Shown in pieces: positions 6,739 to 16,089 of a stretch of 64,000 bases of DNA. How positions within the stretch are numbered: the first letter of the stretch is position 1; every line of letters starts with the position of its first letter. The DNA lies in NCBI RefSeq assembly GCF_006438825.1, contig NZ_RCZP01000003.1, positions 186,001-250,000 of the forward strand, read 5' to 3'. The DNA is from Muricoccus nepalensis (lineage in GTDB: Bacteria > Pseudomonadota > Alphaproteobacteria > Acetobacterales > Acetobacteraceae). The position numbers were made by a program, and so were the translations under genes. Below the pieces are notes generated by a model. It was not told the DNA's origin and did not search any database. It saw only the letters and a list, made by a program, of their open reading frames with translations.

Positions 6739-8796
6739 ATGGTCGAACCCCTCACCCCCGCTCCCGCGCCGGAACCGTCCCGCGCGCACGTCCGGCTGCT
6801 CGGCCCCTTCGAGGCGCGGCGGGCGGACGGCGCGCCGGTCCCCGGGCTGGGGCACCGCGGCGTCGCCCTTCTCGCCGTTCTCGCCCTGGCCGAGGCGCCG
6901 CCCGCGCGCGACGAGCTCGCGGCGCTCCTCTGGCCCGGGCGACGGCCGGAACAGGCCCGCGGCAGCCTCCGGCAGGAGCTGCTGCGCCTCCGCCGCGCCT
7001 TCGGCTGGCCCGCGGGCGGCCCCCTCCTGATTCCGGACGCCCTGGCCGGGGTGGACGCGCGCGACCTGAGCCGCGCGCTGGCCGGGAGCGCGGGGCTGGC
7101 GGAGGCCGTCCGGCTCTACCGGGGGGTCCTGCTGGCGGGCTTACCCCTCGGCCCAGACGACCCCTTCGCCCGCTGGCTCCTCCCCCGGCGCGCCGCCCTG
7201 CACGAGCGGGCGCTCGCGACCATGCGCGCGCGGCTCCGCGCGGGCGAGGGCACCGAGGCGCTGGCCCGCCGCCTCCTCGCCCTCGACCGGGGGGACGAGG
7301 ACGCGCATCGCCACCTCATGCGCGGGCACGCCGAGCGCGGCGACCTCGCCGCGGTGCTGGACCAGTACCGCTGCCTCACCGAAGCCCTCGGCCCCGCCGG
7401 CCCGGGCCCCTCGGCGGAGACGCGCGGGCTGCTGGACGAGCTCACGCTTCGGCTCGGCCCGCGCGCCCCCGCCGAGCCCGCCGGTGCGCCCGCGCTCGAC
7501 TGGATCCGCGCCGCGCCGGACCGCGCCCCGGTGCCCGCGGTCCCCGCGCCCGGCCCCGTCGCCCCGGTGGACGACCGGCCCTCCGTCGCCGTCCTCCCCT
7601 TCGCCGGGATCTCCCACGACCCCGTGGCGGGCGACGTGCTGGCCGACGGCCTGACGGAGGAGATCACGAACGCCCTCGCGCACGTCCCCGGCTTCTTCGT
7701 GACCGCGCGGCAGTCGGCGCTCGCCTATCGCGGGCTCGGCATGGACGTGCGCCGCATCGCGGCGGAGCTCGGCGTGCGCTACCTCGTGGAGGGCGGGGTG
7801 GAGCAGGACAGCCACCGGATCCGGCTGAACATCCGCCTGCTCGACGGGCGGACCGGGATGCATCTCTGGGCGGACTCGCAGGGCGCGCGGCTCGGCGACG
7901 CCATGGGGCTGCGCGACACGATCGTCCAGCGGATCGCGGCCCGCCTGGCGCCGCGCCTCATGCAGGAGGAGGTCGCGCGCGCTATGCGCCGGCCGCCCGA
8001 GTACCCGGACGCCTGGACCTGGCTGCAGCGCGCGAACGGCGTGCTCCTCGGCGGCCGGCACAAGGCGGCGCTGGAGCGGGTGCTGGAGCCGCTCGGCCGC
8101 GCGCTGGAGGCGGACCCCGGCTACGCCATGGCGCACGCGCTGGCCGGCGCCGTGCGCACCGCGCGCTGGCTGACGAAGGAGTTCCCGGACCCGGACGGGG
8201 AGCGCCGCCTCGCCCTCCAGCACGCGGACGCCGCCCTGGCGGCGGACCCGGAGAACCCCTTCGTCCTGTCGCATTGCGCGGAGGTGGCGCTCTACGCGCG
8301 CGCGAGCACGGAGGAGGCGCGCGCGCTGATCGAGCGGGCCGCGCAGCGAAACCCGAACGACGCCAACAGCCTCGCGCTCCTCGCCCATATCCGGCGCCAG
8401 GCGCAGGAGGACCCGCGCGCCTGCCTCGGCCTCATCGCCGACGCGCTCCGCCTGAGCCCGCGCGACCCCCGCAGCTTCGCCTGGCACCACTACGCGAGCT
8501 GGTGCCACTTCCGGCAGGAGGACCTCGGCGCGATGGAGGCCGCCTGCCGCCGCTCGATCGGGCTCTACGGGCGCTACCCGATGAACTGGATCGCCCTGAC
8601 CTCGTCCCTGTCCCTGCAGGAACGCGAGGCGGAGGCGCGCGAGGCCGCGGCGGTCCTGCGGCGCCTGCAGCCGGGCTTCCGCGCGGACGGCTTCTTCGAG
8701 GCCGCGCGCGCCACCTACGGCGCGCGGTTCGAGGGGCCGGTGCGGCAGGAATACGAGGCCCTGCGCGGCGCGCTCACCCGCGCCCTCGCCGACTAG
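6739..8796 (+). CDS. BTAD/winged-helix regulator with TolB-N-like and TPR domains
   Basis: The 685-residue protein starts at ATG 6739, with GGAGGG 7 nt upstream; a GTG 19 codons earlier lacks a good ribosome site. Residues about 15-240 have the layout of SARP/DnrI-like activators: an OmpR-type winged helix (VRLLGPFEARRADG) followed by a helical BTAD. Residues about 275-400 match the TolB-N/FlgO-like module found in many such proteins (SVAVLPFAGISHDP, ADGLTEEITNALA, VRYLVEGGV). The remaining residues are TPR-like helical pairs (NPNDANSLALLAHIRRQ). No transmembrane segment was seen. Target genes are unknown; the nearest candidates are the divergent small genes. Confidence 0.82.
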   Translation: MVEPLTPAPAPEPSRAHVRLLGPFEARRADGAPVPGLGHRGVALLAVLALAEAPPARDELAALLWPGRRPEQARGSLRQELLRLRRAFGWPAGGPLLIPDALAGVDARDLSRALAGSAGLAEAVRLYRGVLLAGLPLGPDDPFARWLLPRRAALHERALATMRARLRAGEGTEALARRLLALDRGDEDAHRHLMRGHAERGDLAAVLDQYRCLTEALGPAGPGPSAETRGLLDELTLRLGPRAPAEPAGAPALDWIRAAPDRAPVPAVPAPGPVAPVDDRPSVAVLPFAGISHDPVAGDVLADGLTEEITNALAHVPGFFVTARQSALAYRGLGMDVRRIAAELGVRYLVEGGVEQDSHRIRLNIRLLDGRTGMHLWADSQGARLGDAMGLRDTIVQRIAARLAPRLMQEEVARAMRRPPEYPDAWTWLQRANGVLLGGRHKAALERVLEPLGRALEADPGYAMAHALAGAVRTARWLTKEFPDPDGERRLALQHADAALAADPENPFVLSHCAEVALYARASTEEARALIERAAQRNPNDANSLALLAHIRRQAQEDPRACLGLIADALRLSPRDPRSFAWHHYASWCHFRQEDLGAMEAACRRSIGLYGRYPMNWIALTSSLSLQEREAEAREAAAVLRRLQPGFRADGFFEAARATYGARFEGPVRQEYEALRGALTRALAD

Positions 8797-8805
8797 CCCC
8801 GGGGC

Positions 8806-10395
8806 TCAGGCCCAGCGGACGCCCCAGAAGGTCGGCAGCCCCGGCGGCACCCCGGCCAGCCCGCGCCGGTGCGCCGCCCGCGGGAGCACCGCCCCGATGG
8901 GAATGTAGGGCAGGTCCTCGAAGGCCTGCCGCTGCAGGGCGCGGGCAAGGCCGTCGCGCTCCCCCGGGCTCCCGGCCTCGAGCCAGGCGTCGCGCAGGGC
9001 CTCGATCCGCGGGCTCACCGGCCAGCCGATACGGCCCTCCCGCCCGTTCCCGCGGAGATAGGGGTGGACGGCGGGGTCCAGCATGTCGAGGCCGGAGAAC
9101 CAGGTGTGGACCACGTTCCAGCCCCCCTGCGCCGGCGGGTCCTGCCGCGCGAGGCGCCCGAAGGCGGTGGCCCAGTCGAGCGCCTGGACGTCGACCTCGA
9201 AGCCGACGCGCCGCAGCAGGTCGGCCCCGACCTCCGCCTGCGCCCGCAGGATCGGCACGTCCGTCGGCGCGATGAGCACCACCCGCGCCCCCGCGGCGCC
9301 GGCCCGCGCCAATGCACGGCGCGCCCCCTCGAGGTCGCGCGGGCCGAGCAGCACGTCCAGCCCCTCGTCGCTCGCGCCCAGCGCGCCCTCCGCGAAGAAG
9401 CCGACCTCGGTCCGTCCGCCCCCTGGGAAGTCGCCGGCGACCGCGGCGACGTAGTCGGCGGGCGAGACCGCCGGCAGCAGCGCGCGGCGCACCGCCGGGT
9501 CGTCGAAGGGCGGGTGCAGCTGGTTGAAGCGCAGCGCGCCGTGGAGGCCGAGCGCGCCGGGCGGGGTGACCGCCACGCGCGGGTCCCGCGCGAGGGAGGG
9601 CAGCAGGTCGAAGCCGGGATTCTCCCACCAGTCCACCTCGCCCGCGCGCAACGCCGCCGCCGCCGTGGCGGGGTCGGGCAGCACGTGCCACTCCACGCGG
9701 TCGACCTGGACGTGCTTGGGCCCGGCGGTGAGGCCCGCCCCGCCGCCCTCGCGAGGGAGATAGGCCTCGTTCCGCTCGTAGGCCACGCGCGCGCCGGCGA
9801 GGCGCTCGGCGGGCAGGAAGCGGAAGGGGCCGCTGCCCACCACCTCCGTCACCGGGCGGTGCGGATCGGCCCGGGCCAGGCGCTCCGGCATGATCGCGCA
9901 GACCGGCGAGCCCGGCTTGCCGAGCGCGTAAGTCAGCAGCGGGAAGGGACGCCGGAGCCGGATGCCGATGTCCCGGTCGTCGAGCGCCCCGATCTCCTCG
10001 GCCGCGGCGAGCAGCGCCCCTCCGAAGCCGTCGCGCGCGCCCCATCGGCGGAGGCTCGCCGCGGCGTCGCGCGCGAGCACCGGCTCGCCGTCGTGGAAGC
10101 GCAGGCCCTCGCGCAGGCGGATCGTCCAGCGAAGGCCGTCGGCGGACACCTCGTGCCCCTGGGCCATCTGCGGCTGGACCCGGTAATCCGCGTCCATGCC
10201 GTAGAGGGTGTCGTAGACCATCAGCGCGTGGTTGCGCGTGACGTAGGCGCCGGACCAGACCGGGTCCGTGACGCCGAGATCCGCGTGCGGCACGAAGCGC
10301 AGGACGCGCGCGCCCGCGCCGGCCGCAAGGCGCGGGGCGGCAAGGCCGAGGGCGAGCGCGGCGCGGCGCCCAAGGGCAGCGGAGGGGAGACGCAT
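8806..10395 (-). CDS. ABC transporter substrate-binding protein, family 5 (peptide/Ni type)
   Basis: This periplasmic binding protein has 529 residues. It begins MRLPSAALGRRAALALGLAA with an Ala-rich export signal and twin arginines, then RVLRFVPHADLGVTDPVWS and TLYGMDADYRVQPQMAQG. The block WTIRLREGLRFHDGEPV is the family-5 signature region. GGAG lies 6 nt before the ATG. No permease or ATPase gene is adjacent, so it is an orphan here; the ligand (peptide, opine, nickel or other) cannot be told. It converges on the BTAD regulator with 9 bp between stop codons. Confidence 0.87.
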   Translation of the reverse strand: MRLPSAALGRRAALALGLAAPRLAAGAGARVLRFVPHADLGVTDPVWSGAYVTRNHALMVYDTLYGMDADYRVQPQMAQGHEVSADGLRWTIRLREGLRFHDGEPVLARDAAASLRRWGARDGFGGALLAAAEEIGALDDRDIGIRLRRPFPLLTYALGKPGSPVCAIMPERLARADPHRPVTEVVGSGPFRFLPAERLAGARVAYERNEAYLPREGGGAGLTAGPKHVQVDRVEWHVLPDPATAAAALRAGEVDWWENPGFDLLPSLARDPRVAVTPPGALGLHGALRFNQLHPPFDDPAVRRALLPAVSPADYVAAVAGDFPGGGRTEVGFFAEGALGASDEGLDVLLGPRDLEGARRALARAGAAGARVVLIAPTDVPILRAQAEVGADLLRRVGFEVDVQALDWATAFGRLARQDPPAQGGWNVVHTWFSGLDMLDPAVHPYLRGNGREGRIGWPVSPRIEALRDAWLEAGSPGERDGLARALQRQAFEDLPYIPIGAVLPRAAHRRGLAGVPPGLPTFWGVRWA

Positions 10396-10738
10396 CGCGA
10401 GCTCCAGCAAGGACCGGCGGCGGGAGGATCGGCCTCCTGGCGGGCCTGCACCACCGGAAAGCGGGGCGGGCGCGGGCGGTGCGGCGCCTCTTCGGCGCGC
10501 GGGCCGGAACGCGCTGGCGGGTGCGCCGGTCCTGCGTGCCGCCGGGGCGCGCGGAGGGCAGCTGCGGCTAGCTGCCAGTCCTGGCCGCCCATGCCCGAGC
10601 CGACGCCGCTGATCGCGCACCCTCGACGATCACCGGCCGCCCGTCCTTCCGGTTCGTCATGCGAAGCCCGGTCGCGAGGGCAAGCCGCGTCTCCGTCGCC
10701 CGCGTCATGCCGCCGGTCGGCGCGCCGGCCACGGAAGG
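10396..10738. other. Intergenic, no confident gene
   Basis: The region lies upstream of the family-5 binding protein. A leftward frame crosses 10568-10882 but has weak third-position G+C compared with real genes here. I see nothing firm besides the expected promoter. Confidence 0.4.
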
Positions 10739-11056
10739 ATGCGCGAGCCGTTCGTCCGAAGCCTCGTCATCGGGCTGTTCGACAACCGGGAGGGCCTCGC
10801 CGGCTGGCACGATGACCACGCCGCCTTCGTCGAGACCATCTGGCGCCAGCGGCACCGGGCCGCCGCGCTCACGCAGCAGCATCTTGCGAGGATCAGCAGG
10901 ATCTTCGTCTCAGTCGCCCGCGCCGCCATCAGCGTGTGGCCAGCTGTGGCCCGGCCCGTCGCGGGACGGACGGGGATCAGCCCGCGGAACGGTCGAGCAG
11001 CACCCACAGCCGCGCGATGCGGCCACCCACGATCTCCGCCGCGTCCGCGCCGGTGA
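10739..11056 (+). CDS. Possible small hypothetical gene or gene remnant
   Basis: The first about 62 codons (MREPFVRSLVIGLFDNREG..., through IFVSV near 10920) have about 92% G/C third positions, like real genes of the window, and no stop. Beyond about 10930 the codon use degrades, and the frame runs over the 3' end of the convergent SnoaL-like gene, which is unusual. No ribosome site has good spacing (GGAAGG abuts the ATG). This fits either a decayed gene whose C-terminus was lost or a small real gene. The family is not recognised. Confidence 0.3.
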   Translation: MREPFVRSLVIGLFDNREGLAGWHDDHAAFVETIWRQRHRAAALTQQHLARISRIFVSVARAAISVWPAVARPVAGRTGISPRNGRAAPTAARCGHPRSPPRPRR

Positions 11057-11369
11057 CAAGGGTCTCGCCGCCCTCCGGACCGGCCCGCCAGCGCAGCACG
11101 CCCAGCCCGTGATGGCCGACCGCCGCGCCCTCCGGCACGAAGGCGAAGCCCGGCCCGAACCCGTCGAGGAGCCGGCCCGCGACCTCGGCGATGCCTGCCT
11201 GCCCCTCGACGACGCCGTCCGGCTCGAACATCACGGGGTCAGACACGTACAGCTCCGCCAACGCGACCGCCCGCCGCGCGGCGTCGCGCTCGTTGAAGAC
11301 GCGCAGGAGGTTGGCGCGGAGCAGATGGTCGTAGTCCGGCTCGGCGGCGGGGTCGTTGGCGTCCGGCAT
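10977..11369 (-). CDS. SnoaL-like / NTF2-fold protein
   Basis: The 130-residue protein starts at ATG 11369 (MPDANDPAAEPDYDHLLRAN). The pattern is a helical N-terminus (LLRVFNERDAARRAVALAELYVSDPVMFEPDGVVEGQ, in two parts), then beta strands ending VTGADAAEIVGGRIARLWVLLD. This is typical of SnoaL/NTF2-like proteins of about 130 residues, a fold used by small isomerases and by binding proteins of unknown role. The specific function cannot be assigned. It stands alone, with no operon partner. Confidence 0.7.
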   Translation of the reverse strand: MPDANDPAAEPDYDHLLRANLLRVFNERDAARRAVALAELYVSDPVMFEPDGVVEGQAGIAEVAGRLLDGFGPGFAFVPEGAAVGHHGLGVLRWRAGPEGGETLVTGADAAEIVGGRIARLWVLLDRSAG

Positions 11370-11689
11370 GGCGGTCTGGATCCTCTGGTCGTCGCGGCAC
11401 GTTCGAAGCGGCCGGCGGCCCCCGGCCCGCAAGGAGGCCACGGAGGGGTGGCGTGGCGCAACGAGCCCGCCCTCCACCACCGATAGCCTAGGCCACCCCA
11501 GGCCCTGCCCGGAAGTCGGGGGCCGGCGCGCGGCTCCTGCGGCGAGGCGGAGCGGGCGCGTGATGGAGGGCGGTCCTCACGCGGCCGACGCACCCAGCGT
11601 GACCACCTCGCCGCACGCGGGACGTTTCCCTGATCCCGTCACGGCCATGCGGCGGGCTGCCCATCCAGGCCGAAGACGCCGCGGCCGTC
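11370..11689. other. Intergenic, no gene seen
   Basis: No frame here has convincing composition or a ribosome site. The stretch follows the stop of the leftward alpha/beta-hydrolase gene and precedes the SnoaL-like gene, and probably contains only its promoter and the hydrolase's 3' region. Confidence 0.4.
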
Positions 11690-12775
11690 TCAGGCCCAGA
11701 GCCCCTTCCCCGCGAGCCATTCCTGGACCAGCCCCGCGACGGTATCGCTGTTGCGGTCCATCATCATCATGTGGCTGTTCCCGCGGATCCCGCGCTCCGG
11801 CAGGTTCACCACGTCGACGGATCCGCCGGCCGCGCGCACAGCCTCGGCGAAGCGCATCCCGCTCGCGCGGATGGCCGGCCAGCGCGCGTCGCCGTCGATG
11901 TAGTCGCCGTAGAGGACGAGCATCGGCACGTCCTTCAGGGCGGCCACCTTCGCCAGGTCGCCGACCGCCGCGGGCTCCACGAGCACGAGGGCGCGGACCT
12001 TGTCCGGCCGCTCCTGGGCGGCGCGCCAGCCGAAGAACCCGCCCTGGCTGTGCACCATCACCACGCTCGGGCCTACGCGGTCGAGCAGGGCGCCGTAGGC
12101 CTCCAGCGTCAGCTCGTCCGTCGTGGTGAAGCGGGGCACGTTCTGCCGCATGAAGTTGCGGTAGCTGTCCCCGTCCGCCGGGAACTGGTTGCCCGGCAGG
12201 GTGGTGCCGCGCGCGCGGGAGCCGGGGCCGTCGCCGATGCGGAAGCGCTCGTAGGGATTGTCCTCGGTCAGGAAGATCGGCTGGCCGCCGGTGGCCTCCG
12301 GGATCATCGTCCAGCCGGACCGCCCGCGCTCCACCGCGTCCGAGACATAGACGGGCCAGCCGCGCCGCAGGAAGAAGTGCTGCCAGCCCTCCCGGCCGTC
12401 GGGCGTGGTCTCCCAGGTCACGCCGGTCAGGCCGCCACCGTGCCACATCAGCAGCGGGAAGCGGCCGCGCTGCGGCGCGGGGATCATGTAGCCCGCGTAC
12501 ATGCCGCCCACGAGGTAGGTGCCGTTCGGGTCCACCCGCGCGGGCTGCCCGCCCGGCGAGAAGAGGACCTCGCGCGTCGGCTGGCCGGAGACGACGAAGT
12601 CGCGCCCGCCAACGTGGAAGGAGCCGAACTCCGCGAGCGTGATCGGCGCGCGCCCCGCCGCGGGCGCAGCCACGGCCGGCGCCGTGCCCGGCACCATGCC
12701 CTGGGCGACGCCGGACTTGGGCAGCGCCGCCGCCGCGACGCCCATCGCCGCCCCTTGCAGGAACGTCCGTCTCAT
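11690..12775 (-). CDS. Exported alpha/beta-hydrolase (esterase-like)
   Basis: The 361-residue protein has an Arg-Arg signal peptide (MRRTFLQGAAMGVAAAALP, probably Tat). Catalytic landmarks are an oxyanion-loop HGGGLTG, the nucleophile elbow HSQGG (Ser flanked by Gln-Gly-Gly), and a late histidine in GNSHMMMMD. The acid is probably in VLYGDYIDGD. GGGAGG sits 7 nt before ATG 12775. The family is widespread in proteobacteria as a periplasmic esterase of unknown substrate. It is monocistronic, and an in-frame extension upstream of the signal peptide is unlikely to be used. Confidence 0.82.
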   Translation of the reverse strand: MRRTFLQGAAMGVAAAALPKSGVAQGMVPGTAPAVAAPAAGRAPITLAEFGSFHVGGRDFVVSGQPTREVLFSPGGQPARVDPNGTYLVGGMYAGYMIPAPQRGRFPLLMWHGGGLTGVTWETTPDGREGWQHFFLRRGWPVYVSDAVERGRSGWTMIPEATGGQPIFLTEDNPYERFRIGDGPGSRARGTTLPGNQFPADGDSYRNFMRQNVPRFTTTDELTLEAYGALLDRVGPSVVMVHSQGGFFGWRAAQERPDKVRALVLVEPAAVGDLAKVAALKDVPMLVLYGDYIDGDARWPAIRASGMRFAEAVRAAGGSVDVVNLPERGIRGNSHMMMMDRNSDTVAGLVQEWLAGKGLWA

Positions 12776-12938
12776 TGTCGCCTCCCGAATGTCAACCGCG
12801 CGGCCCAGTCTGCACGTCGCCCGCCGCCCTGACGAGGCAGGGCGCGAGCCGCCGGCCGTCAACGTGATCGGCCAGGGCGCGCCATCCAGAACCGGCGGCC
12901 AACTCAATCGACCGCGGCTTCCGGTCCGGAGGCCGCGG

Positions 12939-15752
12939 TTAGCGCGCGGGAACCACCGGGCCCAGGCCGGCGCGAAGCGGCCCGGCCTTTCCGGGGCGCG
13001 CGGCGGAGGACAGGGTGGAAAGGACCCGCGGCACTTCCGAGGACGGTACCGGCCGGCTGAACAGGTAACCCTGGACCTCCGTGCAGCGCTCGGCCTCGAG
13101 CCGGCGGAACTGCTCCTCGGTCTCCACCCCCTCGGCCGTGCTCGCCATGCCGAGCCGCTCGCAGAGGCCGGTCACCGCGCTGACGATCGCCGCGTCGTCG
13201 GGCGAGGTCCCGAGGTCGCGCACGAAGGCCCGGTCGATCTTGATCTTGTCGAAGGGGAAGCTGCGCAGGTAGCTCAGGGACGAGTAGCCCGTCCCGAAGT
13301 CGTCCATGGCGATGCGCGCGCCGAGATCCTTGAGGCGGTGCAGCGTCGCGATCGTCGCCTCGGTCTGGTGCAGCAGCACCCCCTCGGTGATCTCGAGCTC
13401 CAGCCGCCCCGCCGGCAACCCGCTGTCGGCGAGCGCCTCCGCCACCATCTCCACGAGCCGCGGGTCGCGGAACTGGATGGGCGACAGGTTCACCGCGACG
13501 CGCAGGCCCGGTGCCCAGCCGGCCGCGTCCGCGCAGGCCCGGCGCAGCGCCAGCTCGCCGAGCGCGACGATGAGGCCGATCTCCTCCGCCAGCGGGATGA
13601 ACTGGGCGGGGGGGATGAAGCCGCGCTCCGGGTGCCGCCAGCGCAGCAGCGCCTCGAGGCCGGTCGGCGCCCGGGTCTCGACCGCGATCACCGGCTGGTA
13701 GTGAACCTCGAACACCTCGGGCGTGGCGTGCAGCGCGCGCCGCAGCTCGAGCTCCAGTTGCCGGCGCTCCTGCGCCTGCTGGTCCATCTCGCGCTTGAAG
13801 AAGCGGGCCCGCCCGCGGCCATCCTGCTTGGCCCGGTAGAGGGCGAGGTCGGCGTGCTTCAGCACCTCGTCGGAGGTGGTCCCGTCCTGCGGGAGCACGG
13901 CGACCCCGATCGAGCTGCCGATGACCACCTGGTGGCCCTCGATGTCGAAGGGCTCGGAGAGCACCCCGATCAGGCGGCGCGCGAGCGCGGCCACCTCGGT
14001 GTTCACGGGGCGCTCGCCCTCCTCGTCGAGGGCGACGACCACCGCGAACTCGTCGCCGCCCAGCCGGGCCACCATGTCCCCGCGCGCGCCGCGCACGTTG
14101 GCTAGGATGCGCGCCGAGGCCGCCTTGAGCAGCGCGTCGCCCACCGGGTGGCCCAGGGTGTCGTTCACCTCCTTGAAGCGGTCGAGGTCCATGTAGAGCA
14201 CGGCGGCCGGCGTCCCGCGCGCCGCGGCCTCCGCCACCGCGTGGCCGAGCCGGTCGTGCAGGGCCAGCCGGTTGGGCAACCCCGTCAGGGCGTCGTGCCG
14301 CGCCATGTGCTCGACCCGCGCCTCGGCGGCGCGGCGCTCCGTCACGTCCTCGAAGGTGACGACCCAGCTTCCGTCGGGGGCGGGCTGGTACACCACGGAG
14401 GCGGCGCGCCCATCCTCCAGGTCCTGCACGAAGGCCCCGCCCTGGCGCGCCTCCACGAAGGTCGCCAGGCGGTCCAGCACGGGCCGGGCCTTCCCCGACG
14501 CTGCCCGCAGCTCCTCGAAGGTCGCGCCCGGGCGGAGCGCGCCGCGCGGATAGCCGATGATCCGCGCGCAGTTGTGGTTGGCGAGCTCCAGGCGGCTCTC
14601 CGCGCTGAACTTCCAGAGGCCCTGGGACATGCCCTCGACGGCCATCCGGAACCGCGCGTCCTGCGCCGCCAGCTCGCTCTCCCGCCGCAGCCGCTCGGCC
14701 AGTGCGGCCTGCTCGGCCTCCGCCTTCCGCGCCGCCGCCGCCAGGGTCACGCCGATCAGCAGGAGCAGGAGACCGCAGCCAATGATCAGGTTGATCCCCT
14801 GCTCCCGCCAGCCCGCGAGCGCCGCCTCCGTGGTGGTGCCGACATGGACCCGCAGCGGATGCCCCGCGAGGGCGCGCGCGGAGACCAGCCGCTCGCGCCC
14901 GTCGACCGCGCTGGCCATGCGGACCGCGGCGCCGTCCGGCGCGGCGAGGGTGGAGCGGAACTGGGGCGAGGCGCTGAAGTCGCGCCCGACGCTGCTCCCC
15001 GCGTCGGGGTAGCGGGCGATCAGCGTGCCGTCGGTCCGGAACAGGGCGACGCTCGTCTCCGGACCGAGCGCGAGTTCCCGGTAGAAGCTCTCGAAGTAGG
15101 CGAGCTCCACGACGCCCACGGCGGCGCCGAAGAAGCTCCCGTCGGGGCCGGAGATGCGCCGGGCGAGATGGATGCTCCAGGTGCCCGTGCCGCGGTTGTG
15201 CACGGGCGGGCCGATCACCCAGTCCTGGCCGCCGTCCCGCAGCAGGCGGAAGTACTCGCGGTCGCCGAGCTCGGTCGGCGGCGCTGGCCAGTGGCGGGAG
15301 AAGGAGAGGAGCCGGCCATCGGCGCCGATGAGGAGCAGCGCGTCGGCCTGCGGCATCGCGTCGGACCGCTCGCGCAGCGCCTCGTGCACGGAGCGCGCAC
15401 GGGCCCAGGCCGCGAGGCGGTCGGCCGAGGCGAGCGCGCCCTCCGCCCGCGCGCGCTCGAGAAGCGCCTCGAGCGCGAAGTCGACGGTCTGGAAGGCGCG
15501 GTCGGTGTGGTCGGCGAGGACCACCGAGATCGTTCGCAGCTCGCGACCGGCATCGACGATCGTGCGCTGGTACGTCTTCCACGACACGAAGGCGCTCGCC
15601 AGGATCACGGTCAGGCCGAGCAGCAGGGCCGCGACCACCGGCACCCGCGCGCCGCGCAACAGCGCGCCCGCGCCCGCCGACGCATCGCGCGCGGCGTCCC
15701 GGCCCGGGCGAGGCCGCGTCGGGGTCTCCGGGCGGAGCGCTGGCGCGGGCAT
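12939..15752 (-). CDS. Membrane GGDEF-EAL c-di-GMP enzyme with Cache and PAS domains
   Basis: This 937-residue inner-membrane sensor has a first helix at about residues 38-58, an extracytoplasmic Cache-like domain (about 60-300; SRHWPAP, IHLARRISGPDGSFFGAAVG), a second helix at about 318-340, a PAS domain (about 360-480), GGDEF (RLGGDEF, about 565) and EAL (GLEALLRW, about 699; DDFGTGYSSLSYL). Both catalytic motifs are intact, so it may make and break c-di-GMP. The product-inhibition site RxxD before GGDEF is missing (ARGD in its place). It is a paralogue of the protein at 20109. No clear Shine-Dalgarno precedes ATG 15752, so the start is tentative. Confidence 0.9.
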   Translation of the reverse strand: MPAPALRPETPTRPRPGRDAARDASAGAGALLRGARVPVVAALLLGLTVILASAFVSWKTYQRTIVDAGRELRTISVVLADHTDRAFQTVDFALEALLERARAEGALASADRLAAWARARSVHEALRERSDAMPQADALLLIGADGRLLSFSRHWPAPPTELGDREYFRLLRDGGQDWVIGPPVHNRGTGTWSIHLARRISGPDGSFFGAAVGVVELAYFESFYRELALGPETSVALFRTDGTLIARYPDAGSSVGRDFSASPQFRSTLAAPDGAAVRMASAVDGRERLVSARALAGHPLRVHVGTTTEAALAGWREQGINLIIGCGLLLLLIGVTLAAAARKAEAEQAALAERLRRESELAAQDARFRMAVEGMSQGLWKFSAESRLELANHNCARIIGYPRGALRPGATFEELRAASGKARPVLDRLATFVEARQGGAFVQDLEDGRAASVVYQPAPDGSWVVTFEDVTERRAAEARVEHMARHDALTGLPNRLALHDRLGHAVAEAAARGTPAAVLYMDLDRFKEVNDTLGHPVGDALLKAASARILANVRGARGDMVARLGGDEFAVVVALDEEGERPVNTEVAALARRLIGVLSEPFDIEGHQVVIGSSIGVAVLPQDGTTSDEVLKHADLALYRAKQDGRGRARFFKREMDQQAQERRQLELELRRALHATPEVFEVHYQPVIAVETRAPTGLEALLRWRHPERGFIPPAQFIPLAEEIGLIVALGELALRRACADAAGWAPGLRVAVNLSPIQFRDPRLVEMVAEALADSGLPAGRLELEITEGVLLHQTEATIATLHRLKDLGARIAMDDFGTGYSSLSYLRSFPFDKIKIDRAFVRDLGTSPDDAAIVSAVTGLCERLGMASTAEGVETEEQFRRLEAERCTEVQGYLFSRPVPSSEVPRVLSTLSSAARPGKAGPLRAGLGPVVPAR

Positions 15753-16089
15753 CGCCGGCTAGAGAGCCCGCGGCGGGCGCTGGATCCGGGAGGGACGGAG
15801 CGGATACCCGACGGACGGTGACCTCACGGGAGCAGGCCTTCGCTGATCTTCTTGCTGCCGCCACCGATACAGGCCGCCGGTTGAAGGATTCGCTAACGGG
15901 CGGCGCGGCGCGTTCCAGGCCGCCGCCCGCCTAGTCACTTGCCGCGCGGCGTGGCCGGTAGGACCTGCCTGCCGGGAAGGCCGGCGACGGCGCCTCGCCC
16001 TGCCGCAACCGCGCCGATCCCGCGCGCGGCGGCCCGGACGGATTGCGCGCAGGGCGCCCCCTGCGGGATCGCTGCCGCGCCGGTCTTGC
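15753..16089. other. Intergenic, no gene seen
   Basis: No plausible coding frame or RNA gene was found between the GGDEF-EAL gene start and the tannase-family stop. The A/T-richer patch around 15840-15895 is the likeliest place for the leftward promoter, but no clean -35/-10 pair was found. Confidence 0.4.
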
